Below, one piece after another: positions 20,501-27,080 of a stretch of 64,000 nt of DNA (its first letter is position 1; each line of letters opens with the position of its first letter). The notes below the pieces were generated by a model. It was not told the origin of the DNA. It did no database searches and worked only from the letters and a program-made list of their open reading frames with translations. This DNA comes from Spirochaetales bacterium Spiro_05. Lineage in GTDB: Bacteria > Spirochaetota > Spirochaetia > Sphaerochaetales > Sphaerochaetaceae. The stretch covers positions 1 to 64,000 of the forward strand of contig LVBG01000007.1 in the NCBI GenBank assembly GCA_001603115.1. Reading direction: 5' to 3'. Both the position numbers and the translations under genes were made by a program.

Positions 20501-21442
20501 AACATGCTCACCGTTCTCAAACAGCTCCCGGCACTTGGTTTGTTCGCAATGGAATTTGGCCCCATTCGGCTCTTTGAGGCGATTACCCACATAACCACTG
20601 ACTATAAGGCAACCTGTGATTTCATCTATGACAAGTCTCCTCAGATGAGAAATCATGGCATGTCGATTGACTTCAACTCCTTCATGCAGATGGAAGCGAA
20701 GACAAAGCCCGGAAGGGTTGTGAAGAAGATTGGTGAGGCCGGGATGACTCCCATCCAGTTCGTTGACGGTATCATCAAAAACACCCTTTGGTACGGTGCT
20801 TATCAGAACAATATTGCAAAGGGTATGGAGCCGGAATTGGCGGCAATGGAAGCTACCAGATGGATCAATGACACACAACCTGGTGGGACTGCAAAGGACT
20901 CTGCTGCTATCTATGAGACGAACAGCACTGCATTGAAGTACATGCTTATGTTCACCAACCAGCTCAACAAGAACCTGAACATCATGTATGACATTCCTTA
21001 CCAGCTCAAGAATAAGATGCTTGATAAGGTAATTAGGAACGTGATTGGTCTTGGACTCTCCCTTGCTGGCATTGTTGCTCTGGAGGGTGGCTTCAAGGAT
21101 GGGGATGACGATGACGATGATTTCTGGGATGAGGTGCTTACCAACTTTGCAGCACAGATTGTCTCAATGGTCCCCATCGCTGGCCCGGAAGTCTCAGATT
21201 ACATGAGAGGCCGATTCTATAGTGACAGTGGTATCCCGCTAATCTCTGACGGATTGAGCCTTGTGAGTGCAATGAAGAGTGGCAAGCCGAAGAGAATCAA
21301 GGACAGGTCAGTCAATCTTGGACTTGGATTCATGGAGTTCACAGGACTCCCCGCAGGGCAGATGAAAAAGATATGGGATGCGTTCACCGAAGATGGTGAG
21401 TTCAATCCCTGGTATCTGCTTGGGAGGGATTTTGTGGAGTAA
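14582..21442 (+). CDS. Giant polyvalent internal virion protein with metalloprotease and nuclease-like domains
   Basis: 2286 residues, the largest gene here. Rough layout: helical N-terminus; hydrophobic Gly/Ala-rich segments near 155-190, 217-238 and 338-356; a zinc-metallopeptidase-like motif H733-E-M-G-H737 with a downstream EAFA (E773) as possible third ligand; a domain at about 900-1090 starting with SHILNEHSG and containing NPVMVIKSAS, PLLIAM and INSMYPWK, resembling the barnase/EndoU/RelE-like (PBECR) nucleases of phage MuF-type proteins; a coiled coil at 1395-1505; and a C-terminal membrane-like segment near 2150 followed by an Asp run (about 2175). Phages with T7-like cores often carry such polyvalent proteins in the gp16 position, delivered with the DNA. 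TAGGAGAC precedes the ATG. Domain assignments come from motifs only. Confidence 0.75.
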   Translation: MYDFTIQYDEKKWKEIEDGIHQIYSNHPDPRSAEASYSVASVISDAFPSINFNEAMRNAPQIVEKFTGHKLDTNNIFTEFGNTFKAQSKHLKTSMDYSNAMLLAAREGQDSDKFRARIHELIEEERLQPPSYRNDYKDMSIFSDLLVESARLAPSALPTIGIYAAGGMLAPFTGGASLAAARGLGSAYSGMMEAGSVVKELIKAEDELGNKLDDDYILSAWGLTMAGMTALNFATSGFEKVIGTSAETAMKNVFNKGAVKKLVQSGAVRNWGRKVLTDYVGKGIVGESIEEALEEFIGMFVSNYEMDKSNQEKGTLFKENTREEIVDAMKQVALSTSKGMVFGGLLAPLSSAVSEYKRSDTGTKRNANKFTKPTDESVTVDMSEIKYKEVSADKNIDKVDAPIKVMKIGDSYKPVDETAAVQAASLKKNGARALNVEVVGSQAEFNKDSVSAAMNFARSMQYDYKDGVVLFDDAEAMLEAARAYSLKYDSVKGYQEQDGQIVIDRENGNGTHKLVFQTKDFHQQNEGLYTLPEDMEPVQAPAEPGTEPVIETKPEENITRRDLQEEATMLEGDEAPLRTPQPSMKPEEVVKREYSHFQRTLKRKGATDTEQRYINDTLLPKIHDVMKQQFPNMSESEVYHTAIPSSYFAFVASKVAGMTTDEFFAKHFTPEAFVALTAKDQQSFLKSQAGKKSIEIQTGNSANEASLFGLTIPKKGKNTIGIGSSYSPLTVVHEMGHVMVKVIKDTDQFKPFMEIYKDQLTQDGGEIGVNFQEAFAKDLEQYFIDGKVRDSSLKTVFQKISDGIRELLHLLNPMLDNETRRAFDKLFDFKLEETAKADTKVTAPQMELDLFGDPEEVVDALGKISYRGPRHMDEVISDYERSKDIKGTDRDWDTKKTIAPHWFWLNRLKFTENENGETFKLHDGPIRMGSENISHILNEHSGDKVTMFHISRIAREISNPVMVIKSASTTDLNKDGPVFVTRYYVKYKGTMQPLLIAMRNNFETVPVRDENGKTMRDENGKQITERIPEGLSINSMYPWKPDYNKGKSLAQYAMEGNILAINSRAFDKDGLEYIGNPYSPELSERIKTRPVERLKTLPGSLPDVTTLASDSKILDIARFVNEENMSNFFDKEVAKPEGYLFMDDSIPESDQILAKISKAITLDEVKSQLANNEYPSDRDLMQHAGDPDVDWEIQFRRIMLQDPDVFKAFNKALDTAMGDAGDTEVTAEQVLKVLGEQNKDKTDPMLEEVGNPQRFVERLMWQSKFVGPTKADKTFYTKLSNPEFMADVLKVLLANHDPANEYYRNRWEHEKYVRAYDENVHTGYLVRKIKEDLRFEIREVRRKYLGYIGETQQLSYEDAVEGTYLDNGLEVEAFGNEEIRGLMEDKNTDPVLKELIRKNLATGDVLQKLVEETTAQIEQLQMEVMDAEGKADQAIDDLDTVQGELDILQNEFGKQERKYRKLQKTNTKNYENFRMMDRLNKTKAKRIQYMKAQRQLEKSLSAIKTIAHSNSDANDGRIMFNLKTSIDALFATKGEDLTFHFADNGLKADAIPDALKPFFTVDVTGIHAKNIQKEMDLTDVFAIHQAVKEVRTEAKIEKAARDAQLNKEVFGVARDYAHSTRGAWFKTDAERKAYINKELLENEVTDSKNKGLSFFERNFLTMTRLINKIDPEGNTIKPYILGGVDKNGVFHRGIEGVIDDEKREEFRRYSEMRQVMKSLKIKENDLLKEHIVLSNSNPLDPNAKTVTKKLTVQQAMGVYIFAKQPDAYSKLTSSHGNKFLLIKDDKGNVLVNEVQQVIDSLSADQKAFANYMLKDMASRWSEIDEVYYRIMNKRLGMIANYFPLVRVDMNKSIDDLMEDQFLRMQELPDDSSTRERIGGDYMLNLDAFSIWSKMVPKQEHYIAGAEFFHKTNRLLNKNGGDVYNLIAMNVGKDYATSLQDYLNRVARRRYIYDDADTMLNKVRSNLVVARLGFNMLTVLKQLPALGLFAMEFGPIRLFEAITHITTDYKATCDFIYDKSPQMRNHGMSIDFNSFMQMEAKTKPGRVVKKIGEAGMTPIQFVDGIIKNTLWYGAYQNNIAKGMEPELAAMEATRWINDTQPGGTAKDSAAIYETNSTALKYMLMFTNQLNKNLNIMYDIPYQLKNKMLDKVIRNVIGLGLSLAGIVALEGGFKDGDDDDDDFWDEVLTNFAAQIVSMVPIAGPEVSDYMRGRFYSDSGIPLISDGLSLVSAMKSGKPKRIKDRSVNLGLGFMEFTGLPAGQMKKIWDAFTEDGEFNPWYLLGRDFVE

Positions 21443-21920
21443 TGGATATTTTTTCAATAATGGTCGTGGGTCGATGTTATTACAAGTGTGGTTTGCCAAT
21501 AGTTCAGAAATAATTCGCTTTGCAAAGCTCATAATAGTTACAAAATCGGATGAAAGAGTAATAGAACAATGAAATATATGATTGGCAGGTTTGAAAAGTC
21601 AGGATTGCCTTCAGAACCGATTAATTAATATAGTGTTACAAATTAGATAATGAAACATGATAATAATCCATGAATTAACAGCCAATAAATGTTAATATCA
21701 TACTTGTCTAATATTGCTCCTTCACCAACTATCTACTGGAGATAAACCAACAAGCTTTATATGAATTATTAAAGAACATTAAAAAAAAACAGCTAATTCT
21801 TATTGTAAAAAGGTTGGGAAAATATGAAAATCTTTGGAACTATTCGCTCCTTCAAGCAATTATCTGTTATGATTACTTGTTAAGTGACGTATGGAATTAG
21901 ATGCGAAATTTGGTGAAATT
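21443..21920. other. AT-rich intergenic region before the restriction-modification genes
   Basis: This stretch of nearly 480 bases is much richer in A and T than the phage late genes and marks the start of acquired cargo. I see no convincing gene. A 19-codon frame at 21824-21883 is preceded by AGGTTGGG, and a weak promoter-like pair (TTGTAA 21803-21808, GAAAAT about 17 bases on) could serve the methyltransferase. No terminator for the late operon is visible. Confidence 0.5.
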
Positions 21921-22982
21921 ATGAAGTATAAATGCATTGATTTATTTTGTGGTGCTGGTGGGCTATCAAAAGGTTTTTTTGATTCTGGATATGATATTAT
22001 CGCAGGTATTGATAGTAATGCGGAAGCACTGGTTACTTTTCAGAAAAATCATCCCACTGCGAAAGCTATATGCTATGACCTATCGAATGATATTTTTAAA
22101 TCAACTGACAAGGATATTATTGAATTATTAGGTAGTAAAGTTGATATCTTAATTGGGGGACCCCCATGTCAGGGCCTTTCGATTGCTGGGAAAAGAATTG
22201 CCGACGACCCAAGGAATAAACTGTATAAAGCATACATAAATTTGATAAAGCATTTTAAACCCATTGCAGTAGTATTGGAAAATGTTCCTACAATCAGGTC
22301 TTTGTTTGAGGGGAAAATTGCTGATGCAATAATTGATGACTTTACAAAATTAGGTTTTTGCGTATCCGTAAACACTGTATATGCATCAGACTATGGAGTT
22401 CCTCAAAAGAGACGAAGAACTTTTTTTGTAGGCCTCCTTAAAGAAGCTTTTACTTTCCCATTACCTTATACCAAGCAATCTCCTATTACTTGTGAACAAG
22501 CAATTAGCGATCTCCCGTTATTGCAAGATGAGCTGGGAGGGCCTTGTTTGCCCTATTCTTATAAACCTGTTTCTGATTACCAGAAATTGATGCGGGAAGG
22601 AAGTCAGTTTATATATAATCATGAAGCAGTTGAACATACTAAAAGAACCAAAGAAATTATTAGAATGGTTCCAGATGGGGGTAATTATAAAGACTTGCCA
22701 CGTGAATTATGGAATACTAGAAAAGTGAACATTGCTTGGACAAGGATGAACAGTAACAAACCATCCTTTACAATTGATGCTGGACACAACCATCATTTTC
22801 ATTATAAAGCCGATAGAGTTCCTACTGTTCGCGAGTGTGCAAGAATACAATCGTTTCCAGACAGCTTTATTTTTTATGGTAAAAGAGGTAGTCAGTACCG
22901 ACAGGTTGGAAATGCTGTGCCACCATTATTGGCAAAAGCCATCGCAGATAAATTGAAGGAGTATTTATATGTACAATCCTGA
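21921..22982 (+). CDS. DNA cytosine-5 methyltransferase 1 of a restriction-modification system
   Basis: This 353-residue enzyme transfers a methyl group from AdoMet to C5 of cytosine in a specific DNA site, protecting it from the neighbouring endonuclease. All main m5C motifs are visible: motif I DLFCGAGGLSKGF (residues 7-19), motif IV GGPPCQGLS with catalytic C83, motif VI VLENVP (E120), motif VIII PQKRRRTFFVG, and motif X GNAVPP near the end. The region between VIII and IX is the target recognition domain. The ATG at 21921, right before the conserved start, is preferred over one ten codons earlier. Its last codons overlap the endonuclease gene by 14 bases. AT-rich composition marks it as foreign to the phage. 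Confidence 0.9.
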   Translation: MKYKCIDLFCGAGGLSKGFFDSGYDIIAGIDSNAEALVTFQKNHPTAKAICYDLSNDIFKSTDKDIIELLGSKVDILIGGPPCQGLSIAGKRIADDPRNKLYKAYINLIKHFKPIAVVLENVPTIRSLFEGKIADAIIDDFTKLGFCVSVNTVYASDYGVPQKRRRTFFVGLLKEAFTFPLPYTKQSPITCEQAISDLPLLQDELGGPCLPYSYKPVSDYQKLMREGSQFIYNHEAVEHTKRTKEIIRMVPDGGNYKDLPRELWNTRKVNIAWTRMNSNKPSFTIDAGHNHHFHYKADRVPTVRECARIQSFPDSFIFYGKRGSQYRQVGNAVPPLLAKAIADKLKEYLYVQS

Positions 22983-24381
22983 TTTACAGTATAGATGTAC
23001 AATTATTAGGGGCAAAGCTCAGACCGAACTAGATAATCTCTTGCCGACATACTGTCAAATAATCAATAGGATTTGTCCCCAAAATTCGGCAAACTTCGCT
23101 GAAGCTTTTAATAAAATGCTTTCGAATAGAATCCATATTTTTAGGAAAAAAACATTGGATAACCATAGGACAGAAATTGCAGGAAAGTTGTTTGGGTTAT
23201 GGTATTTAATGGATGGAATCGTCTATTGTTCTAAACAAGCAATTCAATATTTGGATCATCAAGATAATCCGTTATTATTTAAAAATATTATAATAAAATT
23301 CCAATTCCCTAATGGAATGGATAAGATTCAAACGATTAGAGAGCGTATGAGTAATCATATCAGATTTCGGCCTGCACCATTTATCTTAGGGGCACTCCAA
23401 TATGCAGAAAATATTAAAAACGCAAATTTGAGTAAGCGCGAAATAGGATATTACATTTTAAATAATCTTGATGTATTGCAAGGGAAGGTCCATTACTCCG
23501 AAGTTGTTGAAAGAATTTTTCGTGATAGGGAAGATGGTGTTTTCCACCGAGTCGAGGTCCCCAATAAAGCAATCTCTTATACAACCCAACATATTACAGA
23601 GCTTTTAAATCTATTTGAACTTGCCAATTTGGTAAGAATTTCAAAAGCTATCAGGACGGAAAAATTTGTCTCACTCAATAACTCTGAAACGGTCTTGATA
23701 TCACAAATAATTAATTTATATAGTTCAGGAATTGAAATAGATCCGTATACATATGACATGAATTCGAGAACAGGAATATCCAGCTTTTTTGCAGATTGGG
23801 ATAGGTATTATTCATCACCGGTCGAAGGAGATTTTTCACTAAATACAAAGATTTCAGGTTTACTAGATGATGATACAGATTCCATCATGATCGATAATTT
23901 ATATAAAATTGATAAGTCTGTTTTGGGCTCTCAGGACGCTCTCGCCATAGGTGATGAAGGTGAGAAAGTTGCAATGGAGTATGAAAAACAACGAGTTAAG
24001 CAGTTTAGTTCAAGATTAACAAATAAAGTAATTTACTTTGGGAAGCAAAGAGGCCTTGGATATGACATTTCATCGATTTTTGCAGGAGGTGCAAACCCCG
24101 AACATGCAATTTATATCGAAGTTAAGACTACCAAGAGAGTGACAGCCCCACCTCAAATTTTTAGTGATCAATTTAATATGACCAGGAATGAGTGGATTGC
24201 TGCTGAGCAGCATTCAAATAATTATTTTGTATATAGAGTATATCTTTATAATAATGGAGTTAAAATCTATAAAATGGAATCCCCCTTTAAGTTAAGAGAA
24301 TCAGGTTCAATATTTGCAGAACCAATGAGTTATCATATCGAGTTTGATCAAGGGGCGGGGAATTTTATTCATGAAAACTGA
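22969..24381 (+). CDS. Type II restriction endonuclease (DUF3883-like PD-(D/E)XK)
   Basis: A 470-residue protein wedged between two methyltransferases. The N-terminal two thirds are helical without a known motif and probably recognise DNA. The C-terminal 150 residues hold a nuclease core: GDEGEKVAMEYEKQR (about 328-342), G-Y-D366-I, and IYIE384-V-K386-TT, giving the D-x17-E-V-K arrangement of PD-(D/E)XK nucleases in the DUF3883 group. It should cut DNA at the site the two methyltransferases protect. It overlaps both neighbours, so the three genes form one operon. The recognition site cannot be read from the sequence. Confidence 0.78.
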   Translation: MYNPDLQYRCTIIRGKAQTELDNLLPTYCQIINRICPQNSANFAEAFNKMLSNRIHIFRKKTLDNHRTEIAGKLFGLWYLMDGIVYCSKQAIQYLDHQDNPLLFKNIIIKFQFPNGMDKIQTIRERMSNHIRFRPAPFILGALQYAENIKNANLSKREIGYYILNNLDVLQGKVHYSEVVERIFRDREDGVFHRVEVPNKAISYTTQHITELLNLFELANLVRISKAIRTEKFVSLNNSETVLISQIINLYSSGIEIDPYTYDMNSRTGISSFFADWDRYYSSPVEGDFSLNTKISGLLDDDTDSIMIDNLYKIDKSVLGSQDALAIGDEGEKVAMEYEKQRVKQFSSRLTNKVIYFGKQRGLGYDISSIFAGGANPEHAIYIEVKTTKRVTAPPQIFSDQFNMTRNEWIAAEQHSNNYFVYRVYLYNNGVKIYKMESPFKLRESGSIFAEPMSYHIEFDQGAGNFIHEN

Positions 24382-25357
24382 TTGTTATAGGGCTATTTCT
24401 CTTTTTAGTGGTTGTGGCGGTTCTGACTTAGGATTGAAAGGTGGTTTTAGTTATCTAGGAAATGAATATCCTGAGACTGGAATTGAGATTATTCATGCTT
24501 CTGATATTAATCAAAAAGCAGTTGATACTTATAATCATAACTTTGCTCATAAAGCAATTTGTGCAGATGTCTTAAATTTGGATTTTTCAACATATTCCGC
24601 TGATATCTTGGTGGGAGGGTTCCCCTGTCAAAATTTTAGTACAGTAAATCCAACAAAGAATCCTGAAGACGTAAATAATCAGTTGTTTTGGGAACTAGCA
24701 AAGGTAACTGAGCAAGTACTACCCAAAGTAGTGATTGGAGAAAATGTTAAGGGATTTTATTACCTAAAAAAAGGTAAATATTTCAATATGATTAAAAATC
24801 GTCTAGAGGAGATAGGTTATAAAGTTTACTCTTCAATCTTAAATTCTGCTGATTATGGGATTCCGCAATTACGTGAAAGAGTGATAATCATTGGAGTAAG
24901 GAATGATATCCAGAAGCACTTTGTGTTCCCTAATAAAACTCATGGGCCAGAATCCAGAAACAAAATTCAATATACACCATTGAAAGCAGTGATTAGTTCA
25001 CTGTACCCAGAAAATAAGAAGTATTTTTTTAGTGAAAGAGCTGTCCTTGGAGTAAAAAAGGCTAAACCAAATATGAAGCGAGCCCTAGCCCAAGACTTGG
25101 AAAAACCATGCTTGACAATTACCAGTCATTTAGCAAAAGTTTCTCTAAACTCAAGAGATCCTGTACTTTTGGTAGATGCAGAAAAAGAATTATACAGACG
25201 CTTCACTCCAATCGAAGCTGCTAAAATTCAATCATTCCCTGATACTTTCCGGTTTGTTGGAAGTGAAGCGGATGCCTATAGACAGATCGGGAATGCTGTT
25301 CCCCCTGTTTTATTTTGGCATGTGGCAGATGCAATAATAAGGCAACTTTTGGTGTAG
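24371..25357 (+). CDS. DNA cytosine-5 methyltransferase 2 of a restriction-modification system
   Basis: A 328-residue second m5C methyltransferase, clearly diverged from the first. It has motif I ISLFSGCGGSDLG (residues 9-21), motif IV GGFPCQNFS with catalytic C86, motif VI GENVKG (E124), motif VIII PQLRERVIIIGVR, and motif X QIGNAVPP. ATG 24371 is chosen over TTG 24344 because the methyltransferase core starts right behind it; GGGGCGGGG lies just upstream. It overlaps the endonuclease gene by 11 bases. Two distinct m5C enzymes with one endonuclease are typical when the target is asymmetric and each strand needs its own methyltransferase. Confidence 0.9.
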   Translation: MKTDCYRAISLFSGCGGSDLGLKGGFSYLGNEYPETGIEIIHASDINQKAVDTYNHNFAHKAICADVLNLDFSTYSADILVGGFPCQNFSTVNPTKNPEDVNNQLFWELAKVTEQVLPKVVIGENVKGFYYLKKGKYFNMIKNRLEEIGYKVYSSILNSADYGIPQLRERVIIIGVRNDIQKHFVFPNKTHGPESRNKIQYTPLKAVISSLYPENKKYFFSERAVLGVKKAKPNMKRALAQDLEKPCLTITSHLAKVSLNSRDPVLLVDAEKELYRRFTPIEAAKIQSFPDTFRFVGSEADAYRQIGNAVPPVLFWHVADAIIRQLLV

Positions 25358-25451
25358 TATTTGCAAAAGGGATTATTATTCTTCTGAGGATTCAGTCCTT
25401 CAATTCACTCTGCAAAAATATTGTATTTAGTCATCAGGTAGTTCTAAGCAT

Positions 25452-25520
25452 GACTAATACACTTAATATAAGGTATAATTATTTATTATAAAAATTTAGC
25501 TAATTATACCTTGATTAGTC
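25452..25520. repeat. Nested inverted repeat downstream of the methyltransferase
   Basis: AAGGTATAATTA (25470-25481) and TAATTATACCTT (25501-25512) are perfect 12-bp inverted copies separated by 19 bases. Outside them GACTAAT (25452-25458) and ATTAGTC (25514-25520) are also inverted copies. Each 12-mer contains TATAAT on one strand. It may be an operator, back-to-back promoter or terminator-like structure between the restriction operon and the small gene. Confidence 0.6.
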
Positions 25521-25538
25521 GCTAAAAGTATCTATACT
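25511..25538 (+). promoter_or_regulatory. Sigma70-like promoter for the YjzC-like gene
   Basis: TTGATT (25511-25516) and TATACT (25533-25538) are 16 bases apart. The -35 overlaps the right arm of the inverted repeat, so a protein bound there could block it. The predicted start lies right at the AGGAGG ribosome-binding site (25545-25550). Confidence 0.5.
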
Positions 25539-25556
25539 GTCTTTAGGAGGCAAATC

Positions 25557-25757
25557 ATGCCAATAGGTGAAAGATACAAAACAGGACAGGACTCTCCTGC
25601 TCACGCACGCTATGCTTGGGATGGGTATACTGACGGAACTCGTTCACCATCTCCTACGGAAGCAGAGAAGAGTATCACACTTGAAACAGGAGAAAAATTT
25701 CCACCAATTAACTCATGCGACAAAGGTGCTTGGTGGAAGATGACATCCTATGTTTGA
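25557..25757 (+). CDS. YjzC-like small protein
   Basis: A 66-residue protein with the pattern ERYKTGQDSPAHARYAWDGYTDG, then LETGEKFPPINSCDKGAWWKM. This matches the YjzC family layout (F-K-x-G-Q-x-A-P near the start, G-x-x-F-P-P then a Trp near the end). The family is common in Bacillus and phages, and its function is unknown. It has AGGAGG at 25545-25550 and its own promoter candidate. It lies between the restriction operon and the opposing tail block and could be cargo expressed in the lysogen. Confidence 0.65.
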   Translation: MPIGERYKTGQDSPAHARYAWDGYTDGTRSPSPTEAEKSITLETGEKFPPINSCDKGAWWKMTSYV

Positions 25758-25802
25758 TAGGCTGTTTACTTCTGAGTTACTTCCTTCATTTTGATGTAGG
25801 AT

Positions 25803-25831
25803 TAGGGTTCAGTCCTTTTTGCTGAACCCTA
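25803..25831. terminator. Hairpin between convergent cargo and tail blocks
   Basis: TAGGGTTCAG (25803-25812) pairs perfectly with CTGAACCCTA (25822-25831) across a nine-base loop. It covers the last codons of the - strand gene ending at 25809. Neither side has a good T-tract, so it may be a poor bidirectional terminator. Confidence 0.45.
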
Positions 25832-26120
25832 GAATAGCACAATTTGTAAAATACTCATCCATAATCTGTTCCTGGCGTTCAGATTCTCCGTTGATACTGT
25901 TTTTCCGCAATGCCTCAAAAATGACCTTATCATTACGCAACCCAATATTCAGTCCATCCCCTATTCTATCCACAACCTTTGAAAGCTTGTTGATATCCTC
26001 TCTGATTTTCTTTGTCTCATCAGTTTTCTTGATGTGATTATTGAATATGGCGAGGAGTATCGGGCCATTTAGCAGCGCAATACCCCCGCCAATAAGAGCT
26101 AGCATGACAGGATCACTCAT
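25809..26120 (-). CDS. Holin-like small membrane protein
   Basis: 103 residues, with one hydrophobic segment at residues 5-27 (VMLALIGGGIALLNGPILLAIFN) followed by a charged coiled-coil stretch (KKTDETKKIREDINKLSKVVDRIGDGL) and a polar C-terminus. The start at 26120 has GGGGAG six bases upstream and overlaps the lipase stop by eight bases, so the two are coupled. One-helix proteins with a coiled tail next to a lytic enzyme are often holins or other lysis proteins; this is inferred from topology and position. A longer frame reaching back to 26258 only shadows the lipase gene. Confidence 0.65.
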   Translation of the reverse strand: MSDPVMLALIGGGIALLNGPILLAIFNNHIKKTDETKKIREDINKLSKVVDRIGDGLNIGLRNDKVIFEALRKNSINGESERQEQIMDEYFTNCAILGFSKKD

Positions 26121-26742
26121 TTGTCTCCCCCAGGCTCTCAATGTACCCATCGATATGATGATACTTCTTGGGATTGAACAAACCAACCAAACCAAGCTTA
26201 TCCCCAATTCTCGTGAGTTTGCGGACATGCCTAAATCCAAGAACCGCAGGAGGCACACACGTTACTACATCGCTTCCATTTGCGTACAGAACAGCTCCTT
26301 CAAAGCGATTCGCAATGCTCTTGAAGTTCTTTGCCCCAATCACTCTTGGTGATCCAAACGTAATCAAGCGCATGTTGGTTCGTGCGTGGAAAAAGTTGAA
26401 CCAAAAATCCTCGTAGCAGAGCGTTGCCATAGCTCCCCCATATGACCAGCCTGTCAGAGTGATTGGTTTATCGAAGTCAGCAGCCGCCTTGAGGAAGAAA
26501 TCATTGATCTTCTTCCATTCCTCCAAGAATCCCCCATGCACATAGAATGGGGTCGGCATCTGCTTGTAGGGCTTCTTGGGGAATGCAAAGTTAATCTTCC
26601 AATCAGCCTTTGAATTGGATGGACAGAAGATGATGACTACCTCATCGGGGTATTCAAGAATGCGATATTGAGTATCAGTACCAATGGTATCCCACTGGTC
26701 AATTTCTTTGAAAAGATTTGCAAGCTCAAGATGTGTCTTCAT
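26113..26742 (-). CDS. Class 3 lipase-like alpha/beta hydrolase
   Basis: A 209-residue hydrolase expected to cleave ester bonds in lipids. The lipase class 3 core is visible: FYVHGGFLEEWKKI (66-79), the nucleophile elbow GWS100YGGA (GxSxG), Asp158 in YANGSDVV, and His196 in YHHIDGY, which together make the Ser-Asp-His triad in the right order. No signal peptide is visible, so release would need a membrane pore. It lies between a tail-associated gene and a holin-like gene at the end of the tail block, where phages keep lysis genes. The start at 26742 follows GGGGTAAG; an earlier start would run into the upstream gene. Confidence 0.82.
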   Translation of the reverse strand: MKTHLELANLFKEIDQWDTIGTDTQYRILEYPDEVVIIFCPSNSKADWKINFAFPKKPYKQMPTPFYVHGGFLEEWKKINDFFLKAAADFDKPITLTGWSYGGAMATLCYEDFWFNFFHARTNMRLITFGSPRVIGAKNFKSIANRFEGAVLYANGSDVVTCVPPAVLGFRHVRKLTRIGDKLGLVGLFNPKKYHHIDGYIESLGETNE

Positions 26743-26746
26743 GTAC

Positions 26747-27070
26747 TTACCCCAAAATCCTGAACAACAATCCGTTGTCTGAACAATCGAGATAGGTCCT
26801 CTCCTGACCATCCTCATCTTTGACTGTGCTGGAGAACACCACATAATTGTATGAATTGTAGATACCCTTCTTCGCAATCGTCTGTCCGGGGAGGATGATT
26901 TCAATATCATACACACCCATGAAGACCATCGGGATATCAAGCATTTGCTTGCTCTTGATTCCAAGAGACAAGTTACCCTCTTGGATGATAAATCGTGAAA
27001 GAGGTTGCTCCATCAGGACGTTTCCATCCTTGAGGATTCTCATAGTCATCTCAGTGCCTTCCAATTCCAT
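26747..27070 (-). CDS. Hypothetical tail-block protein
   Basis: A 107-residue, strand-rich protein that I do not recognise. It contains LSRFIIQEGNLSLGIKSKQMLDIP in the middle and an aromatic stretch YNSYNYVVFSS. AAGGAG lies seven bases before the ATG. It sits between a small fibre-associated protein and the lipase with gaps of ten and four bases, so it is part of the same transcript. A role as fibre chaperone or lysis accessory is possible but not supported by motifs. Confidence 0.65.
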   Translation of the reverse strand: MELEGTEMTMRILKDGNVLMEQPLSRFIIQEGNLSLGIKSKQMLDIPMVFMGVYDIEIILPGQTIAKKGIYNSYNYVVFSSTVKDEDGQERTYLDCSDNGLLFRILG

Positions 27071-27080
27071 ATTCTGCTCC

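Noticed and set aside
21824-21883. 19-codon leader-like frame before the first methyltransferase
   Set aside because: Too short and too AT-rich to tell from chance; no attenuator hairpin follows.
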